DNA from: Megascapheus bottae
Lineage: Eukaryota; Chordata; Mammalia; Rodentia; Geomyidae
NCBI GenBank assembly: GCA_024803745.1
Contig: JANJXV010000006.1
Coordinates: 41,905,501-41,969,500, forward strand
DNA: 64,000 nucleotides
Direction of reading: 5' to 3'
How positions within the stretch are numbered: position 1 is the first letter of the stretch; each line of letters begins with the position of its first letter. Below, one piece after another: positions 10,131 through 21,869 of this stretch. Under the pieces are notes generated by a model that worked only from the letters and a program-made list of their open reading frames with translations, searched no databases and had not been told where the DNA came from. The position numbers and the translations under genes are program-made.

Positions 10131-12215
10131 ACCTCTGTAAGTGATCTGAATGTCTTTGGGTTGAGAAATCACTGTTGGCCGGGATTTCTCAATACAGATT
10201 GCACTATCAAATCTCTGGAGCTTACACACAGGGTGATGGCAAATGGAAGAGTAAGACACAAAAAGCTGATTTCTTTGTTGCTTTGGCACATTTGGTTGAG
10301 GTGGTAGGTCTGGAAAATTGGCTCTTTGCTCCTATTGCCTGGAATAAGGAGCTCATTGTTTTTAAAGCCATTAAAATCCCTTAGGAGGTGAGGTGATGGC
10401 TTTTGGGAACAGGATGTCAGGATGTGTCATTTTAAATGCTCCATGTTTAGGCAGGGTGCTTCTTAGACTGTCTCCCTTGGGCTTGATGGTTTGGCAGCTT
10501 TATATCCAATACTTAGCTTCCCCATCCCACTGGAATCCTCCCTCTGCTCAGAATGCCACAGAGGACTTATTGGCAAGGACAGTATTTAAAACCAGCTCCA
10601 ATAATAAGCTGCCGACTGGCATCTCTACACAGGTGCTGGCTCTCCCAGGTGGGTTTCCATCACAGCTGTGTTAACTAAATGGACAACACTCCTTTTCCAG
10701 CTGTGATGGAAGAATCAGGAACAGTATTTAGAACATATGTGTTGGGTCATTCTGCTCAGGAGATTGAGGCCCAGTGAGGTGCCTGGGTGAGACTGCTGGC
10801 CCATGGTCCAGCTTCTTCTTCATATGAGGACTTTCTCAGGGAATCCTCATCATCCTCTCCTTCTTCCCCCTAACAGTGTGGATGAGTGTGGTTTTGTTGT
10901 CTTGAGTCTTATGTCTTTAGGCCTTTGTGTTGCCTTATGGAGGCTCTCTGTTCAGGAACAATGGTTGGGTCATTAGTTCTTATGAATCAGGTGACTGCTG
11001 AAGTTTGTGATATGTAGTTCAGAAGCATAAAAAAATTAGAGCAAATGCAGAAAGAACAATAGATGCACTGATACAGAGGAACCCAAAACTTCTCTGTTTC
11101 CACACCCCTAGGAGGGGAAAATCATTTCTCAGACTCCTTGCAGACGGGGTTACATGATGTGGGACAACTTGCATGCAGTTCAAAAACCCACTTGAGGAAA
11201 ACTTCTTGTGGCATCTCAGCAGGAGAATATTTTCTCCAGTAGGATGGTTACAGTCTGTCTGGTCAGATTTAAAAAAAAACAATTTTCTGCACCATTCTAA
11301 TGTGGAATTATGGGGATCTGGCCAGAGGGGATTTCTTTCCCAAGATGAGGGGAAATATTATATTTGGGACACTGATTTCTCCTGAAATATTCTAGAATAT
11401 GAATTAAGGTGACATGCATTTCCCCAAATATTTGATAATATTTGATATTACCATATCAGTTCCTATAAAATGTAGGTTTGAATATATTTCAAATTAGTTT
11501 TCTTTTCCTTCTTAACCTCCCAGGAGTGAGAAGATTGTCATGAAATTCATTGACAGAGACCAAATCTATTTTCTAGTCTTAGAGCAAATAACCTTTCTTA
11601 AAGTGCTCTGGAACTGCAATTTAGTTTTGGGGTCCAGCATCCCTGTGCCTTTTTATGGATTCACCTCATTCTCATGTTCAGGGTGTCCAATGAAGTGAAG
11701 TTGCCTCCATACCTAGCTTAAGGGGTAGAGCCTGGGACCTAGACCTGCATCTGCGTGCACATAGTGGCCTTTTGCTCTTAGGATTGGCTTGAGATAGACA
11801 CATGATACCATAGGCCAATGAGACTGTTGAGAAAAAAAACATGTCCTGTTTTTCTGTTTGAACTTGTGGCCTGTAGCTGCAGCCAATTATAAAGGGAAAG
11901 TTCATTTGAGAGTGCAGTGACATAGAAGGTGAAAGTGGAGAGAAACTTAGTTTTGAATATACTCAGAGGAGATTTAGGTAATTGGGCAGAGTTAGGTAAA
12001 AGTTAATGAAGATAAATTTTGTGCGATAAATTATGTCTCCTAACCCTTCCCTTCCCCAATATGTTAACCCTGGAAGGAGAGATTATGACTTTATTGGAAA
12101 TTGGGTTTTATGAATGTGAGACAAAAATTAAGATGATGTCACAAGGCAGTAAAGTTGGCCCTTAATCCAAGATGCAGCTATTTTTATAAGAAGAGAAGAT
12201 AGCTGGAGGTAGAAA
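10131..12215. other. unique DNA, about 2.1 kb without repeats
   Basis: No interspersed repeat was recognised apart from a possible MIR scrap near 10757-10810. Several 60-93-codon frames exist on both strands (for example 10393-10674 plus, 11678-11923 minus), but none shows a domain or consensus splice borders. The low repeat content makes it a reasonable place to look for conserved noncoding sequence. Confidence 0.45.
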
Positions 12216-12292
12216 GATGGTAGGAAGATGGCTCAAGTTGTAAGAGTACCTGTTTAGCAAACTTGGGACCTGAGTTCAAACACTAGTAAGGG
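12216..12292 (+). mobile_element. ID-type tRNA-derived SINE monomer
   Basis: Solo monomer: ATGGCTCAAGTTGTAAGAG (A box), then CCTGTTTAGCAAAC, then CCTGAGTTCAAACACTAG (B box). There is no Geo unit, so it is likely older than the dimers or from a sister tRNA-derived family. Confidence 0.6.
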
Positions 12293-12608
12293 GTGGCTAG
12301 TGGGATGTTCGGAGAAAAAAAAAAGAGAATAGAGGAGACCCAGAGAAAAGAATGCCATGTGAAGACAAGACACAGGGACAAAGTCACATGACAATCATTA
12401 CAGCAGTGTTTCCACAAAACATGGAATGGCCGGGACCTGCAGCACACACAAATCACTAGGGAAGAGCCTTGCTGATACCTTGATTTTTGGCATTCCACAG
12501 AATGGTGGTGAGACAACACATTCTGTAGTCTCAAGCCACTCGATTTGTGCTACCCTGGAAGCCTCAGGAAATTAATATACATGTGGGAATAAACTGAAGA
12601 TGAGGAGG

Positions 12609-12699
12609 ACTTCTTCTTCTTCTTCTTCCTCCTCCTCCTTCTCTCCTCCTCCTCCTCCTTCTCCTCCTCCTCCTCCCTCACCCTCCTCCTCTTCCTCCA
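12609..12699. repeat. (CTT/CCT)n triplet tract
   Basis: A pyrimidine-only run of TTC units passing into CCT units, with one CTCA interruption near 12677. It encodes only Glu/Gly-rich chance frames on the other strand. Confidence 0.95.
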
Positions 12700-14140
12700 G
12701 AAATACAGACCTTTTCAGGAAAGGAAAGTGAGCATGGTTTACACATGGATGAATTGTCAAAAGTGTAATAATCATGGTTATTTTACTGCTTGTTACCAAA
12801 TTTGTACCAGGAAGTATGTATGTGTGACAAGGTCATACATATATGCAGGTATGGGGGACACATACATAGGAGAAGGCATTCCTTCATCTATTTCCTTTAT
12901 CGCTTTAGGAAGGGACCAGCCTGCACTTCTGCCTTCTAGCAGGAGGGGGCAGTGGCGGTGTAAGTACCCAGGAAATGGGGAAAGATGCTCAGCAACTGGC
13001 AAGTGGGAGGAAGTGTCTCGCAGTGTTTGCACTTAGGCATCTCAGTAGCTAGATATTTCATTAGTACATATGGTGTGTTTGCTTCTAAATGTCGTGCCAA
13101 TCTGAGAAGGCAGCGAGTTCGATCTTAATGCATTTGCAATGGCTATTTCACTCTGAGCCAAGAATTTATTAGGAAAATGAAGAGAATAGCAAGAATAAGT
13201 TTAGACCGGCACTTCCCCCATTTTCCTATTTGTAGATTAGATTTGGTGCATGTTCATAAAAAACATAGTATCAGTGGAGACGGTGTTCAGCTTTCTTCAC
13301 CATTATTCTAAAATAGATATAGTTCTCAACATGCATGGATAGACCATTTATCCTTGATTTGTATCTTGGGGACAAATCTGACTGATTAGCACTGTTATTT
13401 GTAAACTGCTAACCCGGTTCCCTGTGCTGTGGTAATGCTATCTTGATGGGTTGCTGTGAAAATGTGAAGATGTCTGTCAGGCAGGAAAAATTATGTAAAA
13501 ATGATGTGGGTACAGAAAATGGAATCGACAAAATGTAATAAACTCCTCCTGGGCTGAAGAGCTGAGCTGCATATGTAATGAAGTACTTTAGGATTACGTC
13601 ACCTTTTATATAACATCTGGCAGTGACTTTTATTTCAGAGCTAATTTGAAGAAGCCAGGCACTTTTTTCCCCCCTCTTCCCTTTCTCCTCCTTAAGCCTG
13701 CCTTTATCTGAAAGAAGAAAAAAGAACTGTTACATTTTGCATGAAAAGAAAGCCAGGATGGCTAGATTACTCCCTTAGGGTAATGGGGAAAGGAAAAAGA
13801 AATTGAAAAAGGTCAGGTTGACAAAGCAGAAGGACTGAAGAGGTTTTTGTGATTCTTAGTGAAATTGGACCAGTCTAAGCAACCAGACAGGTAACTGGGG
13901 TGGCTCTTGCCCTTCTGTCTTCCCTCCTCTGCCTCTTGCTTGGCTCTTGCTCTGTAGATCTGATCCAAGAACAATGATGGAGATAGTTTTGCCTTTAATA
14001 ATTTCACTTAAAGTGAGGGATTGAAAAAATTACCTCATTGAGGAAAATCCCAGCCCTTCTTCCTTTTAACATTTGAGGAAGCATCCTCTCAAATTAAACC
14101 CCAGTCCTTAATAATATCCACTCATGGAGTTATATTATTG
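12700..14140. other. unique DNA
   Basis: Repeat-free apart from a possible regulatory match at 12939-12953. The interval 13500-13720 is AT-rich with a T/C-rich patch. Plus frame 12728-13036 and minus frame 12793-13032 are mutual shadows without domains. Confidence 0.45.
12939..12953 (+). promoter_or_regulatory. CTCF-like motif, weak
   Basis: GCAGGAGGGGGCAGT fits the 15-bp core CCASYAGRKGGCRSY at 13 positions, missing the first C and the pyrimidine at position 4. It lies in repeat-free DNA and is a motif match only. Confidence 0.25.
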
Positions 14141-14149
14141 GAGTGATCA

Positions 14150-14406
14150 AGCTGGATGCTGGTGGCTCACGCCCATAATCCTAGCTACTCAGGAGGCTGA
14201 GATCTGAGGATTGTGGTTCGAAGCCAGCCCAGGAAGAAAAGGCTCTGTGAAATTCTTATCTCCAGTTAACTACTCAAAACTGGAAGTTGGGCTGTGGCTC
14301 AAAATAGTAGAACATTAGCCCTGGGCAAAAAGAGCTCAGGGACAGTGTGCAGGCCCTAAGTAGAAGCCCTATGACAGATTGATCTCTCCCCCACCCCCCC
14401 AAAATT
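14150..14406 (+). mobile_element. B1-Geo SINE with TSD
   Basis: Plus copy. GGTGGCTCACGCCCATAATC starts the B1-like half. The Geo B box is damaged (AAGTAGAAGCCC). The 3' end is C-rich (CTCCCCCACCCCCCC) before AAAA. TSD GAGTGATCA at 14141 and 14407. Confidence 0.92.
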
Positions 14407-14415
14407 GAGTGATCA

Positions 14416-15634
14416 TGTCTTTATGTTAGACAGTGGTGAAACTGAATTGGAATTTACTCCCTTAAGAAATTGAATGGGAATGTATTCCTTTGAAATGGGG
14501 GTGTGGTGGTGGTGGTGACCAAAGGCCTGTTTGCAGCTCTGCTTTGCCTCCCTTGTAGCTTCTCTGCCCAGGTTGCTTTGGTACAACCTAGATTTTGCTG
14601 AGCCATGCTTGCTGACTTTTTCACCCTCCTTCATTGTGGGTTTCTATTCTTGCTTCAACCAGGGAAATACCTTTTTCTGTTTGTGGGAGAGAGCTAGGCT
14701 GGGTCTCTATTGTTTCGGCGCCATCTTGCTTCTTCTCGGAAATATCTTTTTCTGAACTCCAGGGCCATGTCTATAATTCAGAAGAGCTAGCCTCTTGCTC
14801 TCCTATCTCACGAGTGTCTGACGATGTGTTGGAAAGTTAGTTCGATGTTTGGAAGTCGAACACTAGATTTGCATGTTGGAAGGAAGAATTTGTTCTCTGA
14901 GAGCTAAATCTCTAATTATGATTCCTGCAGGTGCCACCTCCCTCAGGCCTTGGCAACCTTGTGGGTGGTGAGAACAGGCACATGGGCTGGAGTGGGCGGC
15001 GAATGCCAGTCGTTGTGGGCTGAAGTTAATCCAGGAGTCTCTCTTTCCAAGACTTAGCTTTCCTTCCCTGTTTCTCTCCAAGAGGAACAGGACTAAACTA
15101 GAAGGTCCGGCTCTTACCCTAGAGTAAGGACCTGTGAGCTTCACGATCGGACTTTTCTAGGTGGATGTTGGTGGAGTACTGGAACAGCTGGGGCGGATAG
15201 TAGGCCTTACTTTTGGTGACCCCCTCCCAAAGGGCTGGCAAATTCGAGGATCCTCACCAGGATCCCTGCAGAGGCAAGGGTGGGAGTTAAGGGCTGATCA
15301 GTTCAGATTCATCATGCTACTGTGAGACAGAGAAATTCTTCTGTTGTCTTTAAATGAACCTTTCTTTCCAGTAGCCACGTTGTCCAGAAGAGATAGCTCT
15401 ATCATTATTTGAAGGTAATTTAGGAAAGACTGATTTTTTGAGTATGAAAGTTTCGAAGGTATCAGTGTTTAATATTTGATAGCATGATAACCTGGTTTTG
15501 TATTATTGTATAGAATACTATCCTAAAACGTGGTAGTATCCCACAATGGGATATAACTGGGTTAGAAGTCTGAGCAGTGCTTGGTTAGGTGATTTCTTTT
15601 GTTTCCCATGGCATTGACTACAGACACCGTAGGT
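14416..15634. other. unique DNA
   Basis: No repeat recognised. There is a slightly GC-richer patch at 14920-15290 (including a CAGGATCC/GGATCC pair near 15250). Frames at 14531-14755, 14634-14840 and 14863-15144 show no domain. Confidence 0.45.
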
Positions 15635-16049
15635 TGGTAGGAAAGCCCATGAGACTTTTTTCTTTTTTATTTGGTCAGTCGTGGGGCTTGAACTCTGGGG
15701 CTGGGTGCTGTCCCTGAGCTCTTCAGCTCAAGGCTACTGCCCTACCCCTTGAACCACGGCACCACTTCCAGTTTTCTAGTGGTTAATTGGAGATGAGGAT
15801 CTCACAGTCTTTAGTGCCCGGCCTGGCATTGAAGCTCGATCCTCAGATCTCAGTCTCCTGAGTAGGTAGGATTACAGACGTGAGCCACTGCTCCCAGCCC
15901 ATGAGACCGCTATCTCCAATTAACCACTAGAAACTGGAAGTGAAAGTGTGGCTCAAAGTGGTAGAGTGCTACTAGCCTGAGTGAAAAAGCTCAGGAACAG
16001 TGCTCAGGTTTTTTGAGTTCAAACCCCACAACCGACCAAAAAAAAAAAA
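15635..16049 (+). mobile_element. older B1-Geo SINE, interrupted
   Basis: A 5'-truncated plus copy: TAGGAAAGCCCATGAGAC at 15639, interrupted, then CTATCTCCAATTAACCACTAG.., Geo to AGTTCAAACCCCAC and an A-tail at 16038-16049. Confidence 0.82.
15657..15895 (-). mobile_element. B1-Geo SINE inserted into B1-Geo
   Basis: Near-consensus minus copy. Its TSD GCCCATGAGAC (15645 and 15897) is taken from the linker region of the plus-strand host SINE, which dates it as the younger of the two. Confidence 0.92.
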
Positions 16050-16680
16050 CCCAACCAAACAAACAAAAAACCAAAACCTACCAAGCACCTAGGCCTGGAC
16101 TTGGCCTAGCACCAATTGGGCCATACTCTGTTGGTCAAAGTAGATACTATCTACCTAGGAGAAGGGTGTCAAGGAATTTGTTCTTTGAGCTGTTGTGTGG
16201 GATAGGGAACACAGGGAAAGGGGTGAATAGGAGGATATGTCAGGACAGGCCTTCCTTGTCCTTTGTTTCCCAGTGCACAATCATAGTTTTCCCAAGGGAG
16301 GCAAGGCCATTGTCAGGACTGCGCTTCCATCCGTAACCTGAGAAAAATGTTCTGTAGGAAGAGTTGGGAACACTTCTCATTTCCTCCACTGTGTCACACA
16401 GCTGAGCCGTTAACCAAATAAACAAAGGACTATGCAGTTTTTGAAAGCTTTTCAAAATTTTCTGTTTGTGCCCAATAGGATGAGAAGGGAATAAAACTGC
16501 TTCCCCTTTTCAATTTGACACATTTAACTTCTTTTGTATATAAGTTGTATTTAATATACAGGTCACAGCAATGGCTTTACTGAAAAATGATACCAGTGAT
16601 ATATTGTGTACTGCTGTAGGTATGCTCTAGGACTGCAATATCCTGAGGCCCCTCTTTCAGGTACTTGCTTAATTAGCTCC
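16050..16680. other. unique DNA
   Basis: No repeat recognised. The plus frame 16013-16336 begins inside the SINE tail and is not a gene. Confidence 0.45.
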
Positions 16681-16875
16681 TCAATACTGGGGCTTGAACT
16701 CAGGATTTTCAGTTGTTCTGCCTTTTTGGCTCATGGTAGATGTAACACTGTGAGATTTTGCTGGATAGAGATAAGAATATCTTAGATTTCACTGGAGGCT
16801 GGCTTGGAACTGAGATCCCCAGATTTTAGCCTCTTGTGTAACTAGGATTATAGTGACAAGCCACCAGCACCTAAC

Positions 16876-16876
<1 letters not shown>
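16681..16876 (-). mobile_element. B1-Geo SINE, diverged
   Basis: Antisense Geo start (ACTGGGGCTTGAACTCAGG) and B1-like end (GTGTAACTAGGATTATAG) are clear. The middle is shortened and mutated. Confidence 0.75.

Positions 16877-16911
<35 letters not shown>
16876..16911. repeat. (TAT)n microsatellite
   Basis: Twelve TAT units between the end of one minus SINE and the T-rich tail side of a truncated IDL-Geo. Confidence 0.95.
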
Positions 16912-16932
16912 TTGCCAGTCCTGGGGCTCTTT
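16911..16932 (-). mobile_element. IDL-Geo tail scrap
   Basis: Only TTTTGCCAGTCCTGGGGCTC, the 3' end of Geo in antisense, remains. The (TAT) run at its left is probably its degenerated A-tail. Confidence 0.6.
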
Positions 16933-17300
16933 TTGACAAATTATGTGCATGTACAAATATAATACCCAGAGTGTATGGGTATATATCCTTTCCCATGCCA
17001 GTAGATGCCTCCATATTCTCTTTATCATCTTGCTGCCTCATGAAACAATATAACAGACTGTTTCACCTCTCTCCCCTTCCCCATATGCACGAACATAGGA
17101 CTTGTAAAAAAACAGGCTTCTGTGGATGGATGTTCAGTTGCTTCCAATCTTTTAATGTAATAAGTAATATCACAACAAAGAGTTTGACATGTCTATTTGT
17201 CTATTTATTTGTGCAACTCTATCTAGGATTAGCATTTTATTAACATCTGATCTTCCTTAGAGATTCTATTGGTTTACATTCCTCCACCTAGTTTTTGTTG
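16933..17300 (-). mobile_element. old L1 fragment
   Basis: Antisense L1 words in order: GTATGGGTATATATCC, TGGATGTTCAGTTGCTTCCA, TTTACATTCCTCCACC. This is an old L1M-type pattern, and the left limit is uncertain. Confidence 0.65.
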
Positions 17301-17701
17301 TAGATTCTGAGAACTGTCAGTGGAATTTGTTTTGAGGAGGTCGTAGGTAAAGAAATAAGGTGTAGAGCTGAACAAAAACGATTGATTTGTGTTTTTGTAT
17401 TAGTTTTCATTTTGTGAGATTTCTAAGTACTTTACTAAATACTCTGGCAAAACAGACCAGTGTCAGGCAGTATCAGGGGAAGCCTATTACATGGAGAAAA
17501 TGAGAAGTCTGGACTTGCAATAGTAAGAATCTGTTCTAATCAACATTGCCAGTCTTCACCTCGATTAAGCCAATTATCCTCTCTTTGACCTCAGTTTTTT
17601 ATTTGTCAAATGAATATTTGGACAGAGAATTTCAGAAGAATGCCTGGATCTGAAATTACTTGATTTGATAAAATTCTTTTCACTTTTTATAATATAATAA
17701 A
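17301..17701. other. unique DNA, possible MIR scrap
   Basis: A short MIR-like series (CTTTGACCTCAGTTTTTTAT, CCTGGATC) at about 17580-17655; otherwise nothing recognised. Confidence 0.35.
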
Positions 17702-17890
17702 CCAGTCCTGTGCAGGAGCAGCTGCATAATTTGTGAGTCCCTGTACAAACATGAAAACATGGGGCCCTGCTAAAAAATGATGAAGAGTTTCAAGATGGAC
17801 GCAGAAGAGCACTGAATCAAGTATGGACCCTTCTAAGTGCAGGGATGCCTTGCAACTATACAGATGGTGAGTCCATGAAGCTGGTCCTGC
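17702..17890 (+). mobile_element. old eutherian interspersed repeat
   Basis: Recognisable words of an old mammalian repeat: TGCATAATTTGTGAGTCCCT, ACATGGGGCCC, GAGTTTCAAGATGG.., GAGCACTGAATCAAG and CCATGAAGCTGGTCCTG. I recall the sequence type but cannot name its family with confidence. Confidence 0.4.
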
Positions 17891-18057
17891 TCCCAGAAGG
17901 ACTCTTGCCTCCCAAATTATGGCTTATTTCTACTTCAGAATTTGGTGGCAGTGAGACACAGACATGTATCAGAGATACCCACCATGCAGACTGTTTAATC
18001 CTATGAAAAGTAGCCAAGAGAATGACTGAAAAATAGAAAGGATTTTATTTACTTATT

Positions 18058-18289
18058 TTTGTGCCAGTACTGGGCCTTGAACTCAGGGCCTTGTGTTCTC
18101 TCTTGGCTTTTTCACTTAAGACTGATGTTCTACTACTTGAGTCACAGATCTACTTTTGGCGTGTTTTCTGGTTCTTTGGAGATAAGACTGTCACACCCTT
18201 TTCTGTCTAGTCTGGCTTTGAATTGTGATCATCAGATCTCAGCTTCTTGAGCAGCTAGGATTATAGGTGTCAACCATTAGCACTTGACA
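18058..18289 (-). mobile_element. B1-Geo SINE
   Basis: Minus copy: GGGCCTTGAACTCAGGGCCT, linker GGTTCTTTGGAGATAAGAC, GGCTTTGAATTGTGATCATC, GCAGCTAGGATTATAGGTG. It is fused at 18289 to an unrelated old repeat. Confidence 0.88.
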
Positions 18290-18436
18290 AAAAGATTTAT
18301 TTTCATTCACAGTTTTAGTGCATGGTTGGCTTGGTCCTTTGTTTTTGGGCCTGTGGTGAGGCAGTATATCATGTTGATAAGAGTGTGTAGAGGAACAGAG
18401 CTGTTCACCTCATGACAGCCAGAAGCACCAAGAGAC
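18290..18436 (+). mobile_element. old repeat, same family as 57556-57860
   Basis: Shares the order TTTATTTTCATTCACAGTTT, GGGCCTGTGGTGAGGCAG, CACCTCATGACAGCCAGAAG with the longer copy at 57556. Family name uncertain; it resembles a repeat common in rodent genomes. Confidence 0.45.
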
Positions 18437-18489
18437 AGAGGGTCCTGGGACCCTCTGATATGACTTAATTATTCCAGCAGAGCTTTGAT

Positions 18490-18548
18490 GTTTTTCTTTT
18501 TCTTTTTTTTTCTGGTCCTGGGGCTTGAACTCAGGGCCTGAGCACTGC
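18490..18548 (-). mobile_element. Geo fragment with tail
   Basis: A T/C-rich tail followed by CCTGGGGCTTGAACTCAGG and GCCTGAGCACTG. Similarity stops at 18548, so about half a Geo monomer is present. Confidence 0.75.
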
Positions 18549-20264
18549 TTTGTTTCATGACCCCTTGCCACAAGAAGCTGATCTCCACTGGGGTTTGTAC
18601 AATGGGCACCCATTGATTGGACCAGAGTCAGTCACTTGACATCAGGGCATCCAATTCGCAGGCTGGAGAATACCTTGCAGGAATAGCTCTGACCAATGGG
18701 AGTGAAGTCAATGGACTGGCAGTTACCTAAGGGAGTAAGTTTAAGACTTTTTCTGGAATTTGAGATATATGGAGAGGATCAGCCAGCTGGACTGAGGGCC
18801 ACAGGGACGGTGGGAGTACAAGAAGAGCAGAGAAAGGAGAAGCCACACACATTGCTGTGTCAATCTGAACAGTGAGCCCTTACTGCTTGAGGTAGTTTAT
18901 CTGAATTTCTTTCTGTCCTTGGCAACCACACGGGTGTAATTAACCCAGTGTTATGCTAGATCATAGTTTCAGCCTATAAACAATTAAGCCATCTAGGGAA
19001 TGTGGATTAAGAACAACTAAAAGTTTAGAAATAGGGAATTAATTCTGAACTCCTATTGTCTTCATCTGCCAACTGATGTATTGAAATGAGCTGGCTGAGT
19101 CACCTTGTGTCAGCCAGGTGAGAGGTGACTGGAGCTCACTGAGGCTCGTCTATCTTGTTTTCTGCTTTATGTATTTGTGTCTTAGTTAACTTTCATAGGA
19201 CCTAACTTTTCCTAAATTATTCTTAACATCTTGTTCTACTTCCAGTGGAGTAACCCTAGGAAAAAATGTAGCTGTCAAATGTGCAGCAAGGCACATATTT
19301 TCTTGGTGTGTGTAACTTTTCCTTTCTGTTGGACTACACTAATGGATCCCTGGAGTATGCAGCAGGCTGAGGCAGAAGCTTAGATTGCATGACCTCTGCA
19401 GACCTTTTTTTTTTTTTTTTTCAATTTAGCCCTGCAGGAATGAATTCCAAATAGTTATTTCCCAAGTGTTAATTATAAAATATCTATGTGATTTCTGGAT
19501 ACTTCTCCCTTTCCTTCATGGTCCAATACAGGCTGACTTTGTTGGTGTTGAGATGAATAATCAACTAATTTGGTCAGGAATGCCACATAACTTACCATTG
19601 GCAGTAATTTCCTTTCTAGGATGCATTAAAATCTGTGGCGTGTGGGCACATTACTTATAATAACATATACTGAGGAGGTTAGCCAATTTAAATAAGGCAA
19701 GCATAAAGCTGATTCATGTCAGTCATTCTGGAGGTTGAGTACCCTGGAGAACGAGAGATGGTCCACAGTGCCTATCTTCTTCATCGGTGTCTTTTGGTAG
19801 GCTATGGTTTAGCTGTGTTTAGGAAGCTAGACTAGGAAAGCAAATTGTCCATGGAGAAAAGTGCTCTCTGATTGCATGTAGGCCTTTCTCCAATGTTCTC
19901 TGACAGAACCCGGGCCCAGAGGAAATGAAAGTGAAACGAGTTGCAAGTCTGGCTTTGCCTTTGGTACCAACTTACATCACCAGCTCTTGTCACCAGCCCT
20001 CACTACGGCAATGTGGTAAGCAGTGAGGTGAAGACCAACTTGAGTCTGCAGGCTTTCTTGAGGGATTTCATGGGAACATGCTCCAGCCAGACATGGGTGA
20101 AGATTTCTGGATCTGAGAAAGGGAAAAGGGAATCTGGGTTTATTTTCAGGTTAATTTTGCTATGAATTTCTGGAATCCAGGCCTTTCTAAATCCTAAGCT
20201 GTTGTTTCTTTATTCTGGGCATCCTAATGTTGATAGAACCCTAAATGCTGTGAGAGGACCCTCT
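18549..20264. other. unique DNA
   Basis: No family recognised in 1.7 kb. The part 18560-18960 has an LTR-like texture (GACCAATGGGAGTGAAG, then a purine-rich stretch) but no TG..CA ends or polyadenylation signal that I can defend. Frames at 19466-19660 and 19941-20165 show no domain. Confidence 0.4.
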
Positions 20265-20560
20265 CCCAATAAAAATTGTAATTTTTTATATACTTTTTAC
20301 TGTAATTAATAGAAGGGTTACATTATATTCACCAGATAGAAGATACATTACTTCACATACATTGATACCCTTTCTCATGTCTTGGTCCCCATTTCCCTCC
20401 CCCTCCACCCCTCATCTTGTTTTCCCCCCTTCCCTATCTGATTTCAAATAACCAAACATGCATATATACAATATATCAGATATCCAGGTGAAATACTATA
20501 ACAATATGAGATACCCAAGGGACAGCAAAAGAGATGAGAGATAACATAGTACATTAAGGA
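20265..20560 (-). mobile_element. L1 3' UTR fragment
   Basis: Shares AATAGAAGGGTTACA.., CATTGATACCCTTTCTCATG with 60563-60655 and CATAGTACATTAA with 3036-3425. C-rich block at 20388-20430 (CCATTTCCCTCCCCCTCC). Interpreted as a lineage-specific L1 tail in antisense. Confidence 0.5.
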
Positions 20561-21408
20561 AAAAATTGTAATTTTTTTGTTTATGTGAAATGTATTTAGA
20601 ATTTTGAAAATGATAAAAATTTGAATTGTATTTTATTAGTAGAAACTGATAATATTTGGCACTGTCTGGCTGATTAAAACAGACCAGAAACACTTAGCTT
20701 GGTGGCTAATGGAAGAATTAAACAAATATATATATATATACATACACATACCTGTATACATGCATATAGTTAAATATATCATACATATATCCATGCATAT
20801 ATTATATATATTTAAAATATATATTATACATTTGAATTTATTAGGAGGCAGCAGTATAAATAGAACAATAAATGGAAGTGCCATAAATACAACCTAGCAG
20901 TAGAGAATCTAAGAGAAGGAATTCCTATGTATTAAAACTTGATTATCTAGAGCAAATCCAGGGTGAAATGAATGGCTAATTGCTGTGATGCAGGGGATTA
21001 ATGGGAGATTACCCTAGTGAGTTGTAGCAGAATGAATGTGGCTTCCTTTATCATTTCTGTTTCCCATTTGGTTATGAGAATGGTCTCATAAACTTGTATA
21101 TTTCATATCCAACATTCTAAGTACCGAAGGAATGCCATTTAATTTATAACTGAATATAGACCTGCTGTTGAATATTATCCACTTATACAGAATTGCAGTT
21201 GCTTCTGAAAAATCTTCAAAGGAAACAACAACAAAAACAATGACAACAACAAAATACCCAGCATGATCAGAACCCAGAATTTTTTTTTTCAGGAAATGCA
21301 ACTGGTGTGTGATACAGCCCACCACCCCTAGAAGCAAAGTTGGTGATGGCCCAGGCCCATAGGTTCTGGTGTGGACCAAGAGCTAGCCCTTCTGTGGTTT
21401 TGTCAGCA
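20561..21408. other. unique AT-rich DNA with (TA)-rich core
   Basis: 20727-20830 is an irregular TA/CATA-rich low-complexity tract. The rest contains an (AAC)-rich patch at 21226-21252 and no gene. Confidence 0.5.
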
Positions 21409-21422
21409 AAAAGAAGTTTGGC

Positions 21423-21618
21423 AGGGCAGGGAGCATGGCTTAGTGGTAGAGTGCTTGCCTAACATGCACGAAGACCCAGGTTCGATTCCTTGGTACCACA
21501 TACATAGAAAAAACCAGAAGTGGGGCTGTGGTGCAAGTGGTAGAGCTCTAGCCTTGAGAAAGTCCAAGAACAGTGCTCAGGCCCTGAGTTCAAACCCTGG
21601 GACTGGCAAAAACAATTG
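21423..21618 (+). mobile_element. IDL-Geo SINE with TSD
   Basis: Near-consensus plus copy (GAGCATGGCTTAGTGGTAGAG, GGTTCGATTCC, Geo GAGTTCAAACCC). Flanks AAAGAAGTTTGGCA (21409) and AAAGAAATTTGGCA (21619) form a 14-bp TSD with one mismatch. Confidence 0.94.
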
Positions 21619-21869
21619 AAAGAAATTTGGCAAAATTTGAAGAAATTCCATAGACTATGATGAATGAAAGAACTGGGCAATATGGTGGGATGCTTCCCTT
21701 AAAAAATCTTCCCATTTAACCTGGTTACAAAATATTCAAACAGGATCAAATAATATAGAATAAAAAGTAAACATCTCAACTTCTCATCCCTCCTGGATTC
21801 TATCCCCCTCCTCTGAGATAAATGCTGTTTGGCCATGTCTTTGAGCACAGACCTAAATTTAAGTGTGTT

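Noticed and set aside
18549..18960. Possible solo LTR
   Set aside because: The texture is suggestive, but TG..CA ends, a TSD and a polyadenylation signal were not found.
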